Shown: piece by piece, positions 1 to 7,559 of the stretch
Layout of the letters: every line of letters starts with the position of its first letter
Numbering within the stretch: the first letter of the stretch is position 1
From: Labilithrix luteola
Lineage (GTDB): Bacteria; Myxococcota_A; Polyangia; Polyangiales; Polyangiaceae
NCBI GenBank assembly: GCA_026225435.1
Contig: JAMFST010000301.1
Coordinates: 1 to 16,978, forward strand
Direction of reading: 5' to 3'
Length of the DNA: 16,978 nt
Position numbers and translations under genes: made by a program
Notes under the pieces: generated by a model
The model's input: the letters and a program-made list of their open reading frames with translations, nothing else
Told to the model about the DNA's origin: nothing
The model's database searches: none

Positions 1-1
1 G

Positions 2-346
2 AGCAGCGTCGCCTATATCGGCCCCGGGATCGCCGACACGCTGCTGACCCGCGCGGCCGACGTGATGCTCAAGGAGCGCCGCTCCCTCATCCTGGTGCCG
101 CGTGAGACGCCGCTCTCGGTGGTGCACCTGGAGAACATGCTGACGGTGTCGAAGGCGGGGGCGCTCGTGTTGCCGGCGATGCCGTCCTTCTATGCGCAGC
201 CGCGGACGATCGAGCAGGTGCTCGACACCGTGGTCGCGCGCATCTGCGACCACCTCGGGGTGGCGACCGATCTGATGAAGCGTTGGGGTTCGGGCGAGGG
301 CGGCGACAGCGCCAGCACGCCCGCGAAAGGAAACACGGCCGGATGA
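2..346 (+). CDS. ubiX: UbiX-family flavin prenyltransferase, C-terminal part (5' end outside window)
   Basis: The open frame enters at base 2 with no start in the window, so only the last 114 residues are seen. They contain the UbiX signature: AADVMLKERR, then LVPRETPLS and HLENML, then a hydrophobic stretch ending MPSFY, which in this family line the FMN and prenyl-phosphate site. The family makes prenylated FMN, the cofactor of UbiD-type decarboxylases. Beside mqn genes the likely role is to supply a UbiD-like enzyme (MqnL) that decarboxylates the naphthoate intermediate of menaquinone synthesis; such a copy is sometimes called MqnM. The last ~20 residues are a hydrophilic Ser/Gly-rich tail. 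The TGA overlaps the next ATG (ATGA), implying translational coupling. Family call is firm; the pathway assignment rests on neighbours. Confidence 0.92.
   Translation, partial: SSVAYIGPGIADTLLTRAADVMLKERRSLILVPRETPLSVVHLENMLTVSKAGALVLPAMPSFYAQPRTIEQVLDTVVARICDHLGVATDLMKRWGSGEGGDSASTPAKGNTAG
325..331 (+). promoter_or_regulatory. Ribosome binding site deciding the start at 343
   Basis: GAAAGGA lies 11 bases before the ATG at 343. The frame stays open upstream to an ATG at 283, but that start would put 60 bases inside the UbiX gene. The Shine-Dalgarno-like site plus the ATGA overlap favour 343. Confidence 0.6.
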
Positions 347-936
347 CCAGCATGCTCGTGAAGCGCTCCCTCCTCGCCGCCGGTCTCGGGCCGGTGGACG
401 AGGCGCGCGCCAATGGTGACCTCGTCGCGGTGAAGGCCGCCGTGCCGCTGCTCGAGAAGGCGGATCTGCTACCGCTCGGCGCGCTCGCCGACGCCATCCG
501 CGCGCGCGAGGTCGGGGCCGAGGTGCACGTGCACCTGCAGGCGCCCAACGAGTCGCTCGTCACCGTCGTCCACGCCGATCCCGAAGGCGGAGCCGCCGGG
601 GTCACCTTCCTCCGCCGCGTGGCCATCGCCCGCATCACCTCCGGCCCGAAGGCGCGCATCGCCGTCGACTGGGTGGAGATCGGCCTCGAGCTGGCGCAGG
701 TGGCGCTCGGCTTCGGTGCCAGCGAGCTGTCCGGCGCGGTCGTCAACAAGCGCGGCCTGCCCATCGCCGACGGCGAGACGCGCAAGATCAAGGGGCAGGG
801 GAACGTGGCCTTCTCCGACATCAAGCTGCGCGAGCTCGAAGGTCTGCTCGCCCGCGTCGGCCGGGTCGTCACCTACGCCGGCGCGCCCGCAGCCGAAAAC
901 GCTTCCGTCACTGCAGTACCAGGAGCCGACGCATGA
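343..936 (+). CDS. MqnE/MqnC-like protein lacking the radical-SAM core
   Basis: A 197-residue protein with no CxxxCxxC cluster motif and no recognisable SAM-binding barrel, yet both ends resemble the radical-SAM futalosine enzymes next door. Residues ~41-60 (DLLPLGALADAIRARE) match the N-terminal helix of MqnE (NLLKVGALANEVRERL) and of MqnC (ELFDLGLAADAVRNRK). Residues ~85-135 (FLRRVAIARI ... ELAQVALGFGASELSGAVV) match their C-terminal segment (LAVSRLMLDN ... DVAQIGLAFGADDLDGTIV), and the match continues weakly to ~185. About 230 residues of core are missing between the two. There is no frameshift, and the gene sits in frame with 4-base overlaps on both sides, so it looks functional. It cannot do the radical chemistry itself; a partner or scaffold for MqnE or MqnC, or a binding protein for their intermediates, is a guess from position. 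The homology was read by eye. Confidence 0.75.
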   Translation: MTSMLVKRSLLAAGLGPVDEARANGDLVAVKAAVPLLEKADLLPLGALADAIRAREVGAEVHVHLQAPNESLVTVVHADPEGGAAGVTFLRRVAIARITSGPKARIAVDWVEIGLELAQVALGFGASELSGAVVNKRGLPIADGETRKIKGQGNVAFSDIKLRELEGLLARVGRVVTYAGAPAAENASVTAVPGADA

Positions 937-2159
937 CCGACACGCGACCGAGTTTTGCCGAGATCGAGAAGAAGGTTCGTGCCGGGGAGCGCCTCACCGC
1001 CGAGGACGGCATGACGCTGTTCCACGAGCCCAACCTGCTCAAGGTGGGCGCGCTGGCCAACGAGGTGCGCGAGCGGCTGCACGGCGATCGCACCTACTTC
1101 AACCGCAACATGCGCCTCGAGGTCACCAACGTCTGCATGGCGTCGTGCCTCTTCTGCAGCTTCGCCAAGCTGGAAGAGCACATGCCCGGCTCGCACACGA
1201 TGACCCTCGACGAGGCGTGGCACGAGCTCGAGACGCGGATGGACAACCCGCCGAGCGAGCTCCACGTGGTCAACGGGCTGCACCCGGGGCTGCCGTTCTC
1301 CTATTACACGGACCTGCTGAAGGGCTTCAAACGCATCAAGGCGGACATCCACCTGAAGTGCTTCACCGCGGTGGAGATCCACTTCTTCGCCCGGCACTAC
1401 GGCAAGACCTACGAGCAGGTGCTGCTCGAGCTGCGCGAGGCGGGGCTCGACAGCCTGCCGGGCGGCGGCGCGGAGATCTTCCACCCGGACGTGCGCTCGC
1501 GCATCTCGCACGACAAGGCGACCGGCGACGACTACCTCGAGGTCCATCGCGTGGCGCACCGCCTCGGCATGATGACCAACGCGACGATGCTCTACGGGCA
1601 CATCGAGACCTTCGAGCACCGGGTCGACCACCTGCTGCGCCTGCGCGGCCTGCAGGACGAGAGCCTCGCGCTGGCGAAGGCGGCTGCAAGTAACGGCGGC
1701 ACGGAGCCTCGCGGGATCCTCCAGGCGTTCATCCCGCTGGCCTTCCACCCGGACGGCAACGGCATGAAGAACCTGCCGGCGCCCACCGCGGTCGACGACC
1801 TGCGCACCCTCGCCGTCTCGCGGCTGATGCTCGACAACTTCGAGCACGTGAAGGCCTACTGGGTCTCCAGCGGCCCGGACGTGGCGCAGATCGGCCTCGC
1901 CTTCGGCGCCGACGATCTCGATGGTACAATTGTCCACGAGACGATCTACAAGGCGGCCGGCTCGAACAGCCCGTCGGGGCTCACCGAGAAGGACCTGGTG
2001 CGCCTGATCCGCGAGGCGGGGCGCATCCCCATCGAGCGCGACACGCTCTACCGGGTGGTCAAGGAGTACGACAAGGCGGCCATGCCCGAGGCGGCCCTCA
2101 AGGTGCGCGACCGCAAGGCGGAGAAGCACCTGTCGATCTTGAAGGAGATCGTCTCGTGA
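933..2159 (+). CDS. mqnE: Aminofutalosine synthase MqnE (radical SAM)
   Basis: A 408-residue radical-SAM enzyme. Cys68, Cys72 and Cys75 form the CX3CX2C motif (CMASCLFC) for the 4Fe-4S cluster. Family landmarks follow: VVNGLHPGLPFSYY, HLKCFTAVEI, AGLDSLPGGGAEIF, NATMLYGHIET and the C-terminal VAQIGLAFGADDLDG. The NGLHP and FTAVEI forms fit MqnE rather than MqnC, which has QGGLNP and LHALSPEE in this operon. MqnE joins 3-[(1-carboxyvinyl)oxy]benzoate, the MqnA product, with SAM to give aminofutalosine in the cytoplasm. The start is supported by AGGAG at 921-925, 7 bases before the ATG, and by the ATGA overlap with the preceding gene. An Ala/Ser insertion near residues 245-255 interrupts the usual DE-GGFQAF region but leaves the frame intact. 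Confidence 0.95.
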   Translation: MTDTRPSFAEIEKKVRAGERLTAEDGMTLFHEPNLLKVGALANEVRERLHGDRTYFNRNMRLEVTNVCMASCLFCSFAKLEEHMPGSHTMTLDEAWHELETRMDNPPSELHVVNGLHPGLPFSYYTDLLKGFKRIKADIHLKCFTAVEIHFFARHYGKTYEQVLLELREAGLDSLPGGGAEIFHPDVRSRISHDKATGDDYLEVHRVAHRLGMMTNATMLYGHIETFEHRVDHLLRLRGLQDESLALAKAAASNGGTEPRGILQAFIPLAFHPDGNGMKNLPAPTAVDDLRTLAVSRLMLDNFEHVKAYWVSSGPDVAQIGLAFGADDLDGTIVHETIYKAAGSNSPSGLTEKDLVRLIREAGRIPIERDTLYRVVKEYDKAAMPEAALKVRDRKAEKHLSILKEIVS

Positions 2160-4078
2160 GCGAACGAGTCTCCACCAAGCTGCGCGTCTCCGCCGTCGAG
2201 TACCTCAACGCCCAGCCGCTCTATCTCGCGCTGGCGGGGAACCCGGACGTGGAGCTCGACACCGCGTTGCCGGCCGAGGTCGCGCGGCGGGTCGCCGAGG
2301 ACGAGACGGACCTCGCGCTCATGCCGGTGGCGGCGGCGGCGACCATCGGTGACCTGCGCCTGGTGCGCGGGATGGGGATCTGCGCGCGCGGCAAGGTGCG
2401 CAGCGTGGTCATCGTCTCCGAGCGGCCGCTCGAGGAGCTCACCGAGGTGTCGCTCGATCTGTCGTCGCGCACCAGCGTGGTGCTGGCGCGGCTGGTGATC
2501 CGTCACCGCCTCGGCGGCAAGGAGCCGAAGTATGTCGGGCGCGTGGCGGCGGACGCCATCGCGTCCATCGGCGGGACCACCGGCGCGGTCGTCATCGGCG
2601 ATCCGGCGCTGCGTATCGAGGGGAAGCCGGCGTACACGCTGGACCTCGCCGAGGCGTGGCGCGAGTGGACCGGGCTGCCGTTCGTCTTCGCCGCCTGGTT
2701 CGGTCGTCCCGGCGCGCTCGATGCCGCACAGGAGGCCATCATCCAGAAGGCGAAGGTCGACGGCATGGCCCGTCGTGACGAGATCTCCGACGCGTGGGCC
2801 AAGGCCAACGGGCGCGACGAGCTGCTGGCGAGCTACCGCTCGTACGTGCACGACACCATCCGCTACGACCTGGGAGACGAGGAGGCGCAGGCGCTGGCGC
2901 GCTTCTACGAGGAGGCGCACAAGGCCGGCCTGCTCCCCAAGGCGGAGGTGCGCTTCTTCGATCAAGATCGCGACGACGTCGCCTCCGGCAGCAAGCCGGC
3001 GCAGCGGCAGTCGCTCGACACGTTGCTCGGGCGCGCCGCCGATGGGGAGCGCCTCTCGGCGGCGGAAGGGGAGCGGCTCGTCGCCGAGGCGGAGCTGTTC
3101 GACCTCGGGCTGGCGGCGGACGCGGTGCGCAACCGCAAGCACCCGCACGATGTGGTGACGTACATCGTCGACCGCAACGTCAACTACACCAACGTCTGCA
3201 CCACCAGCTGCCGCTTCTGCGCCTTCTACCGCCCCGTCGGGCACCCCGAGGGCTACGTGCTCTCGCGCGAGGTCCTCGGGCAGAAGCTGCAGGAGGTGGT
3301 CGACGCCGGCGGCGTGCAGATCCTGCTGCAGGGCGGGCTCAATCCGGAGCTGCCCATCGAGTGGTACGAAGATCTCTTCCGCTGGATGAAGAAGGAGTAC
3401 GGGCTCGGCCTGCACGCTCTGTCGCCCGAGGAGATCCTCCACATCGCGCAGATGGAGAAGCTCTCGACCAAGACGGTCCTCGAGCGGCTCCGCGCCGCGG
3501 GGCTCGACAGCGTCCCCGGCGGCGGCGCCGAGATCCTCGTCGACCGCGTTCGCCGCAAGATCGCCAAGGCCAAGTGCACCAGCGAGGACTGGCTCGGCGT
3601 GATGCGCGTCGCCCACCAGATGGGGCTGCGCTCGTCGTGCACCATGATGTACGGCACGGTCGACACCGCCCGTGACCGCATCCAGCACCTGGTGAAGCTG
3701 CGCGATCTGCAGGACGAGACCGGCGGCTTCACCGCCTTCTTCTGCTGGGACTTCCAGCACGAGAGCGGCGTGCGCATCGAGGCCGGCGACCACGGGACGA
3801 TGTTCTACCTGCGGCAGCAGGCGGTCGCCCGGCTGATGCTCGACAACGTGGCCCACGTGGGCGCGTCCTGGGTCACCCAGGGGCCGGACGTCGGGCAGGT
3901 GGCGCTGCGCTTCGGCGCGGACGACTACGGGAGCGTCATGTTCGAGGAGAACGTGGTCTCCAGCGCGGGCACCACGTTCTGCACCAACGCCGGCGCCATC
4001 GAGGCGCGGATCCACGGCGCCGGCTTCCGCGCCGTGCGTCGCAACGTCCGCTACGACTGGCTGAACGAGCCGTCGTGA
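2156..4078 (+). CDS. mqnA-mqnC: Fused chorismate dehydratase-cyclic dehypoxanthine futalosine synthase (MqnA-MqnC)
   Basis: One 640-residue frame carries two pathway enzymes. Residues ~8-270 are MqnA: VSAVEYLNAQPLY at the start, LALMPVAA, SRTSVVLARLV, then GDPALR and EWTGLPFVFAAWFGR, all typical of this periplasmic-binding-protein-like fold that dehydrates chorismate. A short linker (~271-284, DVASGSKPAQ) leads to MqnC, residues ~285-640: Cys348, Cys352 and Cys355 (CTTSCRFC), then LLQGGLNPELPIEWYEDL, HALSPEEI, GLDSVPGGGAEILVDRVR, SSCTMMYGT and VGQVALRFGADDYGS. MqnC cyclises dehypoxanthine futalosine by a SAM radical. The two normally act at steps 1 and 4, not consecutively. GTG start with AAGGAG at 2142-2147, overlapping the mqnE stop as GTGA. 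No stop, frameshift or internal Shine-Dalgarno was noticed at the junction, so a true fusion is likely. Confidence 0.92.
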   Translation: MSERVSTKLRVSAVEYLNAQPLYLALAGNPDVELDTALPAEVARRVAEDETDLALMPVAAAATIGDLRLVRGMGICARGKVRSVVIVSERPLEELTEVSLDLSSRTSVVLARLVIRHRLGGKEPKYVGRVAADAIASIGGTTGAVVIGDPALRIEGKPAYTLDLAEAWREWTGLPFVFAAWFGRPGALDAAQEAIIQKAKVDGMARRDEISDAWAKANGRDELLASYRSYVHDTIRYDLGDEEAQALARFYEEAHKAGLLPKAEVRFFDQDRDDVASGSKPAQRQSLDTLLGRAADGERLSAAEGERLVAEAELFDLGLAADAVRNRKHPHDVVTYIVDRNVNYTNVCTTSCRFCAFYRPVGHPEGYVLSREVLGQKLQEVVDAGGVQILLQGGLNPELPIEWYEDLFRWMKKEYGLGLHALSPEEILHIAQMEKLSTKTVLERLRAAGLDSVPGGGAEILVDRVRRKIAKAKCTSEDWLGVMRVAHQMGLRSSCTMMYGTVDTARDRIQHLVKLRDLQDETGGFTAFFCWDFQHESGVRIEAGDHGTMFYLRQQAVARLMLDNVAHVGASWVTQGPDVGQVALRFGADDYGSVMFEENVVSSAGTTFCTNAGAIEARIHGAGFRAVRRNVRYDWLNEPS

Positions 4079-5349
4079 GCCCCATGCGAGCCCGCCTCTT
4101 CCACGCCGACGGCGTCATCCCGGGGGACGGCGTTCCGTTCCTCGATGGCGCCGTGGTGGTCAGCCAGACCGGCGCCATCGTGGAGGTGGGCAAGGCGACC
4201 GACGTGTTGCCGCGTCACGCCGAGCTGAACGTGGAGCGGATCCGCGGGGTGGTGTTCCCCGGGCTGATCAACGCGCACACCCACGTGGAGCTGTCGGCCA
4301 TGCGGGGGAAGGTCCCGGGCGGCGCCGGCTTCGTTCCCTGGGTGGAACGGCTGGTGACCACGCGCCCCGAGCTCGACGAGTCCGAGGTCGACGAAGCGGT
4401 CGAGCGCTCGGCGCGCGATCTGGCCCGCTACGGCACCGCGGCGGTGGGCGAGGTGACCAACGCGCTCTCGGCCGTCGGAGCGCTGGCGCGCAACGGGATC
4501 GGCGGCTGGATCTTCCACGAGGTCTTCGGCGTCGATCGCGCGCAGGTGATGAAGCGGATCGAGGGGGCCAGGAGCGAGCGGGCCGAGCGCTTCGCCAGCT
4601 GGCCGACGACCGATCTGGCCTACGCGCCGGCGCCGCACACGCTGTACACGACGCACCCCGATGCGGTGCGCGAGCTGCTGGCGAACGCGCGCAACGAGGG
4701 GCTGGTGACGAGCCTGCACCTGGCCGAGCACCCGGCCGAGCGGAGCGCGCTCGAGAGCGGGGAAGGGCCGCTCATGGGGTGGTACCAGCAGCGGCTCGGG
4801 CTCGATCCGGCCAAGCTGACCTGGCCGCACCTCTCGCCGGTGGCCTTCGCCGAGCAGCTGGGGGCGCTCGACCCGCGGGTGCTGCTGGTGCACCTCGCCG
4901 ATGCGCGACCGGAGGAGCTCGACCGCGTCGCCGAGAAGGGCTCGCCGGTGGTCCTCTGCCCGCGCTCCAACCTGTACATCGAGAGCCGCCTGCCGCCGCT
5001 CCTGGCCATGATCGAGCGCGGGATCGAGCCGGCGCTGGGGACCGACTCGCTCGCCTCGAACGCGTCGCTCGACGTGCTCGCCGAGGCGCGCGCGCTGGCC
5101 GACCGCTTCCCGGGAGTGCCGGCGGCGGACCTGGTGACGATGGCCACCTGGAACGGGGCGCAGGCGCTCTCGCGTCCGGACCTCGGTCGCTTCGCCCCGG
5201 GCACGCAGCCAGGGGTGCTCGCGGTCGAAGGGAAGCTCGCGGCAGGGCAGGGGCCGGCGCACTTCCTCCTCGCCAACGTGTCCAAGGATCGCCGCTGGTT
5301 GGTGCGGCGCGCCAAGATCGAAACCCCGACTCTGCCCAGCTTCTCCTGA
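4075..5349 (+). CDS. mqnX: Amidohydrolase, probable aminodeoxyfutalosine deaminase
   Basis: A 424-residue amidohydrolase of the COG0402-like (chlorohydrolase/deaminase) type. Metal and catalytic residues are visible in order: His68 and His70 (NAHTHVE), His215, Glu218 and His219 (HLAEH), His273 (VHLADA), and Asp324 (GTDSLASN). The barrel is flanked by the usual short beta-sandwich strands at both ends. Members of this group are known to deaminate 6-aminodeoxyfutalosine to futalosine, and the position directly after mqnA-mqnC makes that the best fit. Related purine, guanine or S-adenosylhomocysteine deaminases cannot be excluded from sequence alone. If correct, the organism uses the route through futalosine and needs an MqnB hydrolase elsewhere. 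The start is GTG at 4075, overlapping the previous stop as GTGA; ATG at 4084 is the alternative and would shorten the protein by three residues. Confidence 0.85.
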   Translation: MSPMRARLFHADGVIPGDGVPFLDGAVVVSQTGAIVEVGKATDVLPRHAELNVERIRGVVFPGLINAHTHVELSAMRGKVPGGAGFVPWVERLVTTRPELDESEVDEAVERSARDLARYGTAAVGEVTNALSAVGALARNGIGGWIFHEVFGVDRAQVMKRIEGARSERAERFASWPTTDLAYAPAPHTLYTTHPDAVRELLANARNEGLVTSLHLAEHPAERSALESGEGPLMGWYQQRLGLDPAKLTWPHLSPVAFAEQLGALDPRVLLVHLADARPEELDRVAEKGSPVVLCPRSNLYIESRLPPLLAMIERGIEPALGTDSLASNASLDVLAEARALADRFPGVPAADLVTMATWNGAQALSRPDLGRFAPGTQPGVLAVEGKLAAGQGPAHFLLANVSKDRRWLVRRAKIETPTLPSFS

Positions 5350-5360
5350 ACAGGTCTCCC

Positions 5361-6233
5361 ATGAACGTCGCCACTCGCCTCCGCACGTACGGTTCGCTCG
5401 TCACCTTCAGCCACACCATCTTCGCGTTGCCGTTCGCGGCGAGCGCGGTGGTGCTCGCGCAGGCCGAGCCCCACGTGCCGCTCACCGCGGTCCGCGTGGT
5501 GCTGATGCTGGTGTGCATGGTCTCGGCCCGCACCGCCGCCATGGCGTACAACCGCTACGCCGACCGGGACGTCGACGCGGAGAACCCGCGCACCAAGACG
5601 CGTCACCTGCCGAGCGGCGCGGTGAAGCCTGCCGAGGCGCTCGGTCTCACCGTGGCCAGCGCGGCGGTGTTCATGCTCGCGGCGGCCGGGCTCGGCTTCT
5701 GGCCGATGGTCCTCTCACCGCTCGTCCTCGCGGTGCTCCTCGGCTACTCGCTGGCCAAGCGGTTCACCTGGGCGGCGCACGTGTGGCTCGGGGTCGCGCT
5801 CTCGCTGGCGCCCGGCGGGGCCTGGCTGGCGGCGGGCGCCAAGCCCAACCTCGGCATCGTCTGCTTGATGCTCGGGGTGGTCACCTGGCTGCTCGGCTTC
5901 GACATCTTGTATTCACTCCAAGATGAGCACTTCGACCGCGCGCGCGGTCTGCACTCCATTCCGCAGCGCTTCGGCACGCGCGGCGCGGTCATCTTCTCGG
6001 CGGCGGCGCACGTGGTCACCGTCCTCGCCTTCGCCGGCACCGGCTTCGCCCTCGGGCGCGGGCCGCTGTACTTCACCGGGGTCATCGCGGCGGCCGGGCT
6101 GCTCGTCTACGAGCACTGGATCGTCGGGCCGGGGCGGCTCGAGCGCATCAACAAGGCGTTCTTCGACCTGAACGCGTACGTCAGCGTGGCGTTCTTCGTG
6201 CTCACGCTGCTGGACTCCCTCACCCGCCACTGA
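5361..6233 (+). CDS. mqnP: UbiA-family prenyltransferase, MqnP-like
   Basis: A 290-residue polytopic membrane protein with both aspartate motifs of the UbiA superfamily. NxxxDxxxD is Asn64, Asp68 and Asp72 (NRYADRDVD); DxxYxxxD is Asp181, Tyr184 and Asp188 (DILYSLQDEHFD). These bind Mg-prenyl diphosphate at the membrane. Long hydrophobic segments separate the motifs, in line with the family's eight or nine helices. In the operon context the enzyme should attach the polyprenyl tail to the naphthoate precursor of the futalosine route (MqnP) rather than to 4-hydroxybenzoate (UbiA), which it resembles; sequence alone does not separate the two well. It starts 11 bases after the deaminase stop with only a weak AGG upstream, so reading probably depends on the upstream genes. 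Confidence 0.9.
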   Translation: MNVATRLRTYGSLVTFSHTIFALPFAASAVVLAQAEPHVPLTAVRVVLMLVCMVSARTAAMAYNRYADRDVDAENPRTKTRHLPSGAVKPAEALGLTVASAAVFMLAAAGLGFWPMVLSPLVLAVLLGYSLAKRFTWAAHVWLGVALSLAPGGAWLAAGAKPNLGIVCLMLGVVTWLLGFDILYSLQDEHFDRARGLHSIPQRFGTRGAVIFSAAAHVVTVLAFAGTGFALGRGPLYFTGVIAAAGLLVYEHWIVGPGRLERINKAFFDLNAYVSVAFFVLTLLDSLTRH

Positions 6234-6247
6234 CGTAACCTGCGGGG

Positions 6248-7546
6248 GTGACTCGTCTCGCCGCGCTGGCGGTTCTTCTGGTCGCCTGCCGGGATCACGC
6301 CGAGCCGGTCGAGGCTGGTAGCGCGCTGGATGCGGAGGCCGCGGCCGACGCGTCGCCGCTCGATGCGGCCCCGGTCTCGTCGTGGACGGTGCTCACCGAC
6401 GCGGCGACGAGCGCTCCTCTGGATGCCGCGGCGAGTCGCGCGGCTGGCCCGCTCGATGCTGGCGCTTCGGCCTGCAAGCGCATCTACGGTCCGGCGCGGC
6501 AGCCGTTCGACGGTCCGGCGGCGATGGCCGTGCGGGGGGACCGGCTCGAGCTCGTCACCAACGACCGCGGCAAGCCGCAGATCACCACGGTGCCCATCCC
6601 CGCGTCGCTCACCGCGGTGGTCCCGCCGTCGCTCGCCGAGCCGGCGCACCTGCGCGACACGGTGCACCCCCCGTGCGCCATCGCCGGGGAGACGGTCTAC
6701 TGTGTCGGCCCCGGGAGCATCCTGACGCGCTTTCCCCGCGAGGGGGCACCGAAGGAGGTGGCCACGGTCATCGGCGTGCGCGGGATCGCCGCCGCTCCGC
6801 TCGGCAGCGGGCACGACGTGGTCGCCTTCCACCAGCAGCGCAAGACCAGCGAAGGCTTCGTCACCGAGGGCTGGATCTCGCTCGACGGGCAGCCCCCCGA
6901 GCACCTCTCGGAGGAGGGGAGCGGGGCGACGGCGCTCGACCTCGCCGTTGCGCCGACGCCGCCCGGTGCGCCCCCCGAGGTGCTCGCGCTGTCGCTCGAT
7001 GCCCGCGTGGCGATGACCCCGATGCACGCCCGGCACGTGACGCTCGACGCGGCGAGCCCCACGCGCCTGCATCTCGGCACGGACGAGGTCGTCTTCATCG
7101 GTCCCCTCGCCGAGCCCGGGACCGTGCCCCGCCTCGGCACGAGTCGCTCCGCGGCCTATGCGCTCGCGGCCTGGCCGCGGGACGCCGCTGACTTCGGCCT
7201 CTCGGTGGTCCCCCTCCCGGAGGCGCTCCGCATCGATCTCCCGGCGGTGTGGTCGATCTACCCGAACGGCCTCGACCCGGCGCCGCTGGCGGCCACCCGA
7301 GGGAGCGATCCGGTCGCCGTCGCCCGCATCGTGCCGGCCGGGCGCGAGCTGCCCACCGATCCGAAGCGCGAGCTCGTCCTCGAGCTGGGAGCGCTCGCCG
7401 CCGACGGCGCTTTCCTCTCCGCCGGCGAGGTTGCCCGCGGCCGCCGCCTGGCCGACCTGTCGGTCACCCGCGACGACAAGGGGGCCGTCTGGCTCCTCTG
7501 GTCGGACAACGACGGCACCTGGCTAGAGCGGCGCGTGTGCCCGTGA
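6248..7546 (+). CDS. Predicted lipoprotein of unknown function
   Basis: I do not recognise a family. The 432-residue product starts with a short signal peptide (MTRLAALAVLLVAC) whose lipobox LVAC would give a lipidated Cys14. Residues ~20-75 are a low-complexity Ala/Asp/Ser linker with PLDA three times (SPLDAAP, APLDAAA, GPLDAGA), common in surface lipoproteins of this kind of organism. The remaining ~355 residues are beta-rich and hydrophilic, with repeated short strands ending in Gly/Asp turns (for example DRLELVTNDRGKPQ and DDKGAVWLLWSDNDGTW), suggesting a beta-propeller-like fold; this is only an impression. Start is GTG, 14 bases after mqnP, with no clear Shine-Dalgarno site. Its presence in the menaquinone transcript may be chance co-transcription. 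Confidence 0.75.
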   Translation: MTRLAALAVLLVACRDHAEPVEAGSALDAEAAADASPLDAAPVSSWTVLTDAATSAPLDAAASRAAGPLDAGASACKRIYGPARQPFDGPAAMAVRGDRLELVTNDRGKPQITTVPIPASLTAVVPPSLAEPAHLRDTVHPPCAIAGETVYCVGPGSILTRFPREGAPKEVATVIGVRGIAAAPLGSGHDVVAFHQQRKTSEGFVTEGWISLDGQPPEHLSEEGSGATALDLAVAPTPPGAPPEVLALSLDARVAMTPMHARHVTLDAASPTRLHLGTDEVVFIGPLAEPGTVPRLGTSRSAAYALAAWPRDAADFGLSVVPLPEALRIDLPAVWSIYPNGLDPAPLAATRGSDPVAVARIVPAGRELPTDPKRELVLELGALAADGAFLSAGEVARGRRLADLSVTRDDKGAVWLLWSDNDGTWLERRVCP

Positions 7547-7559
7547 TAGACGGCTCGCC

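Noticed and set aside
933-2159. Assigning the first radical-SAM gene as MqnC
   Set aside because: Its NGLHP and FTAVEI motifs fit MqnE, and the MqnC-type motifs (QGGLNP, ALSPEE) occur in the fusion gene downstream.
2048-4015. A 655-codon open frame on the - strand
   Set aside because: It mirrors the MqnA-MqnC fusion; composition is typical of an antisense shadow and no motif is seen.
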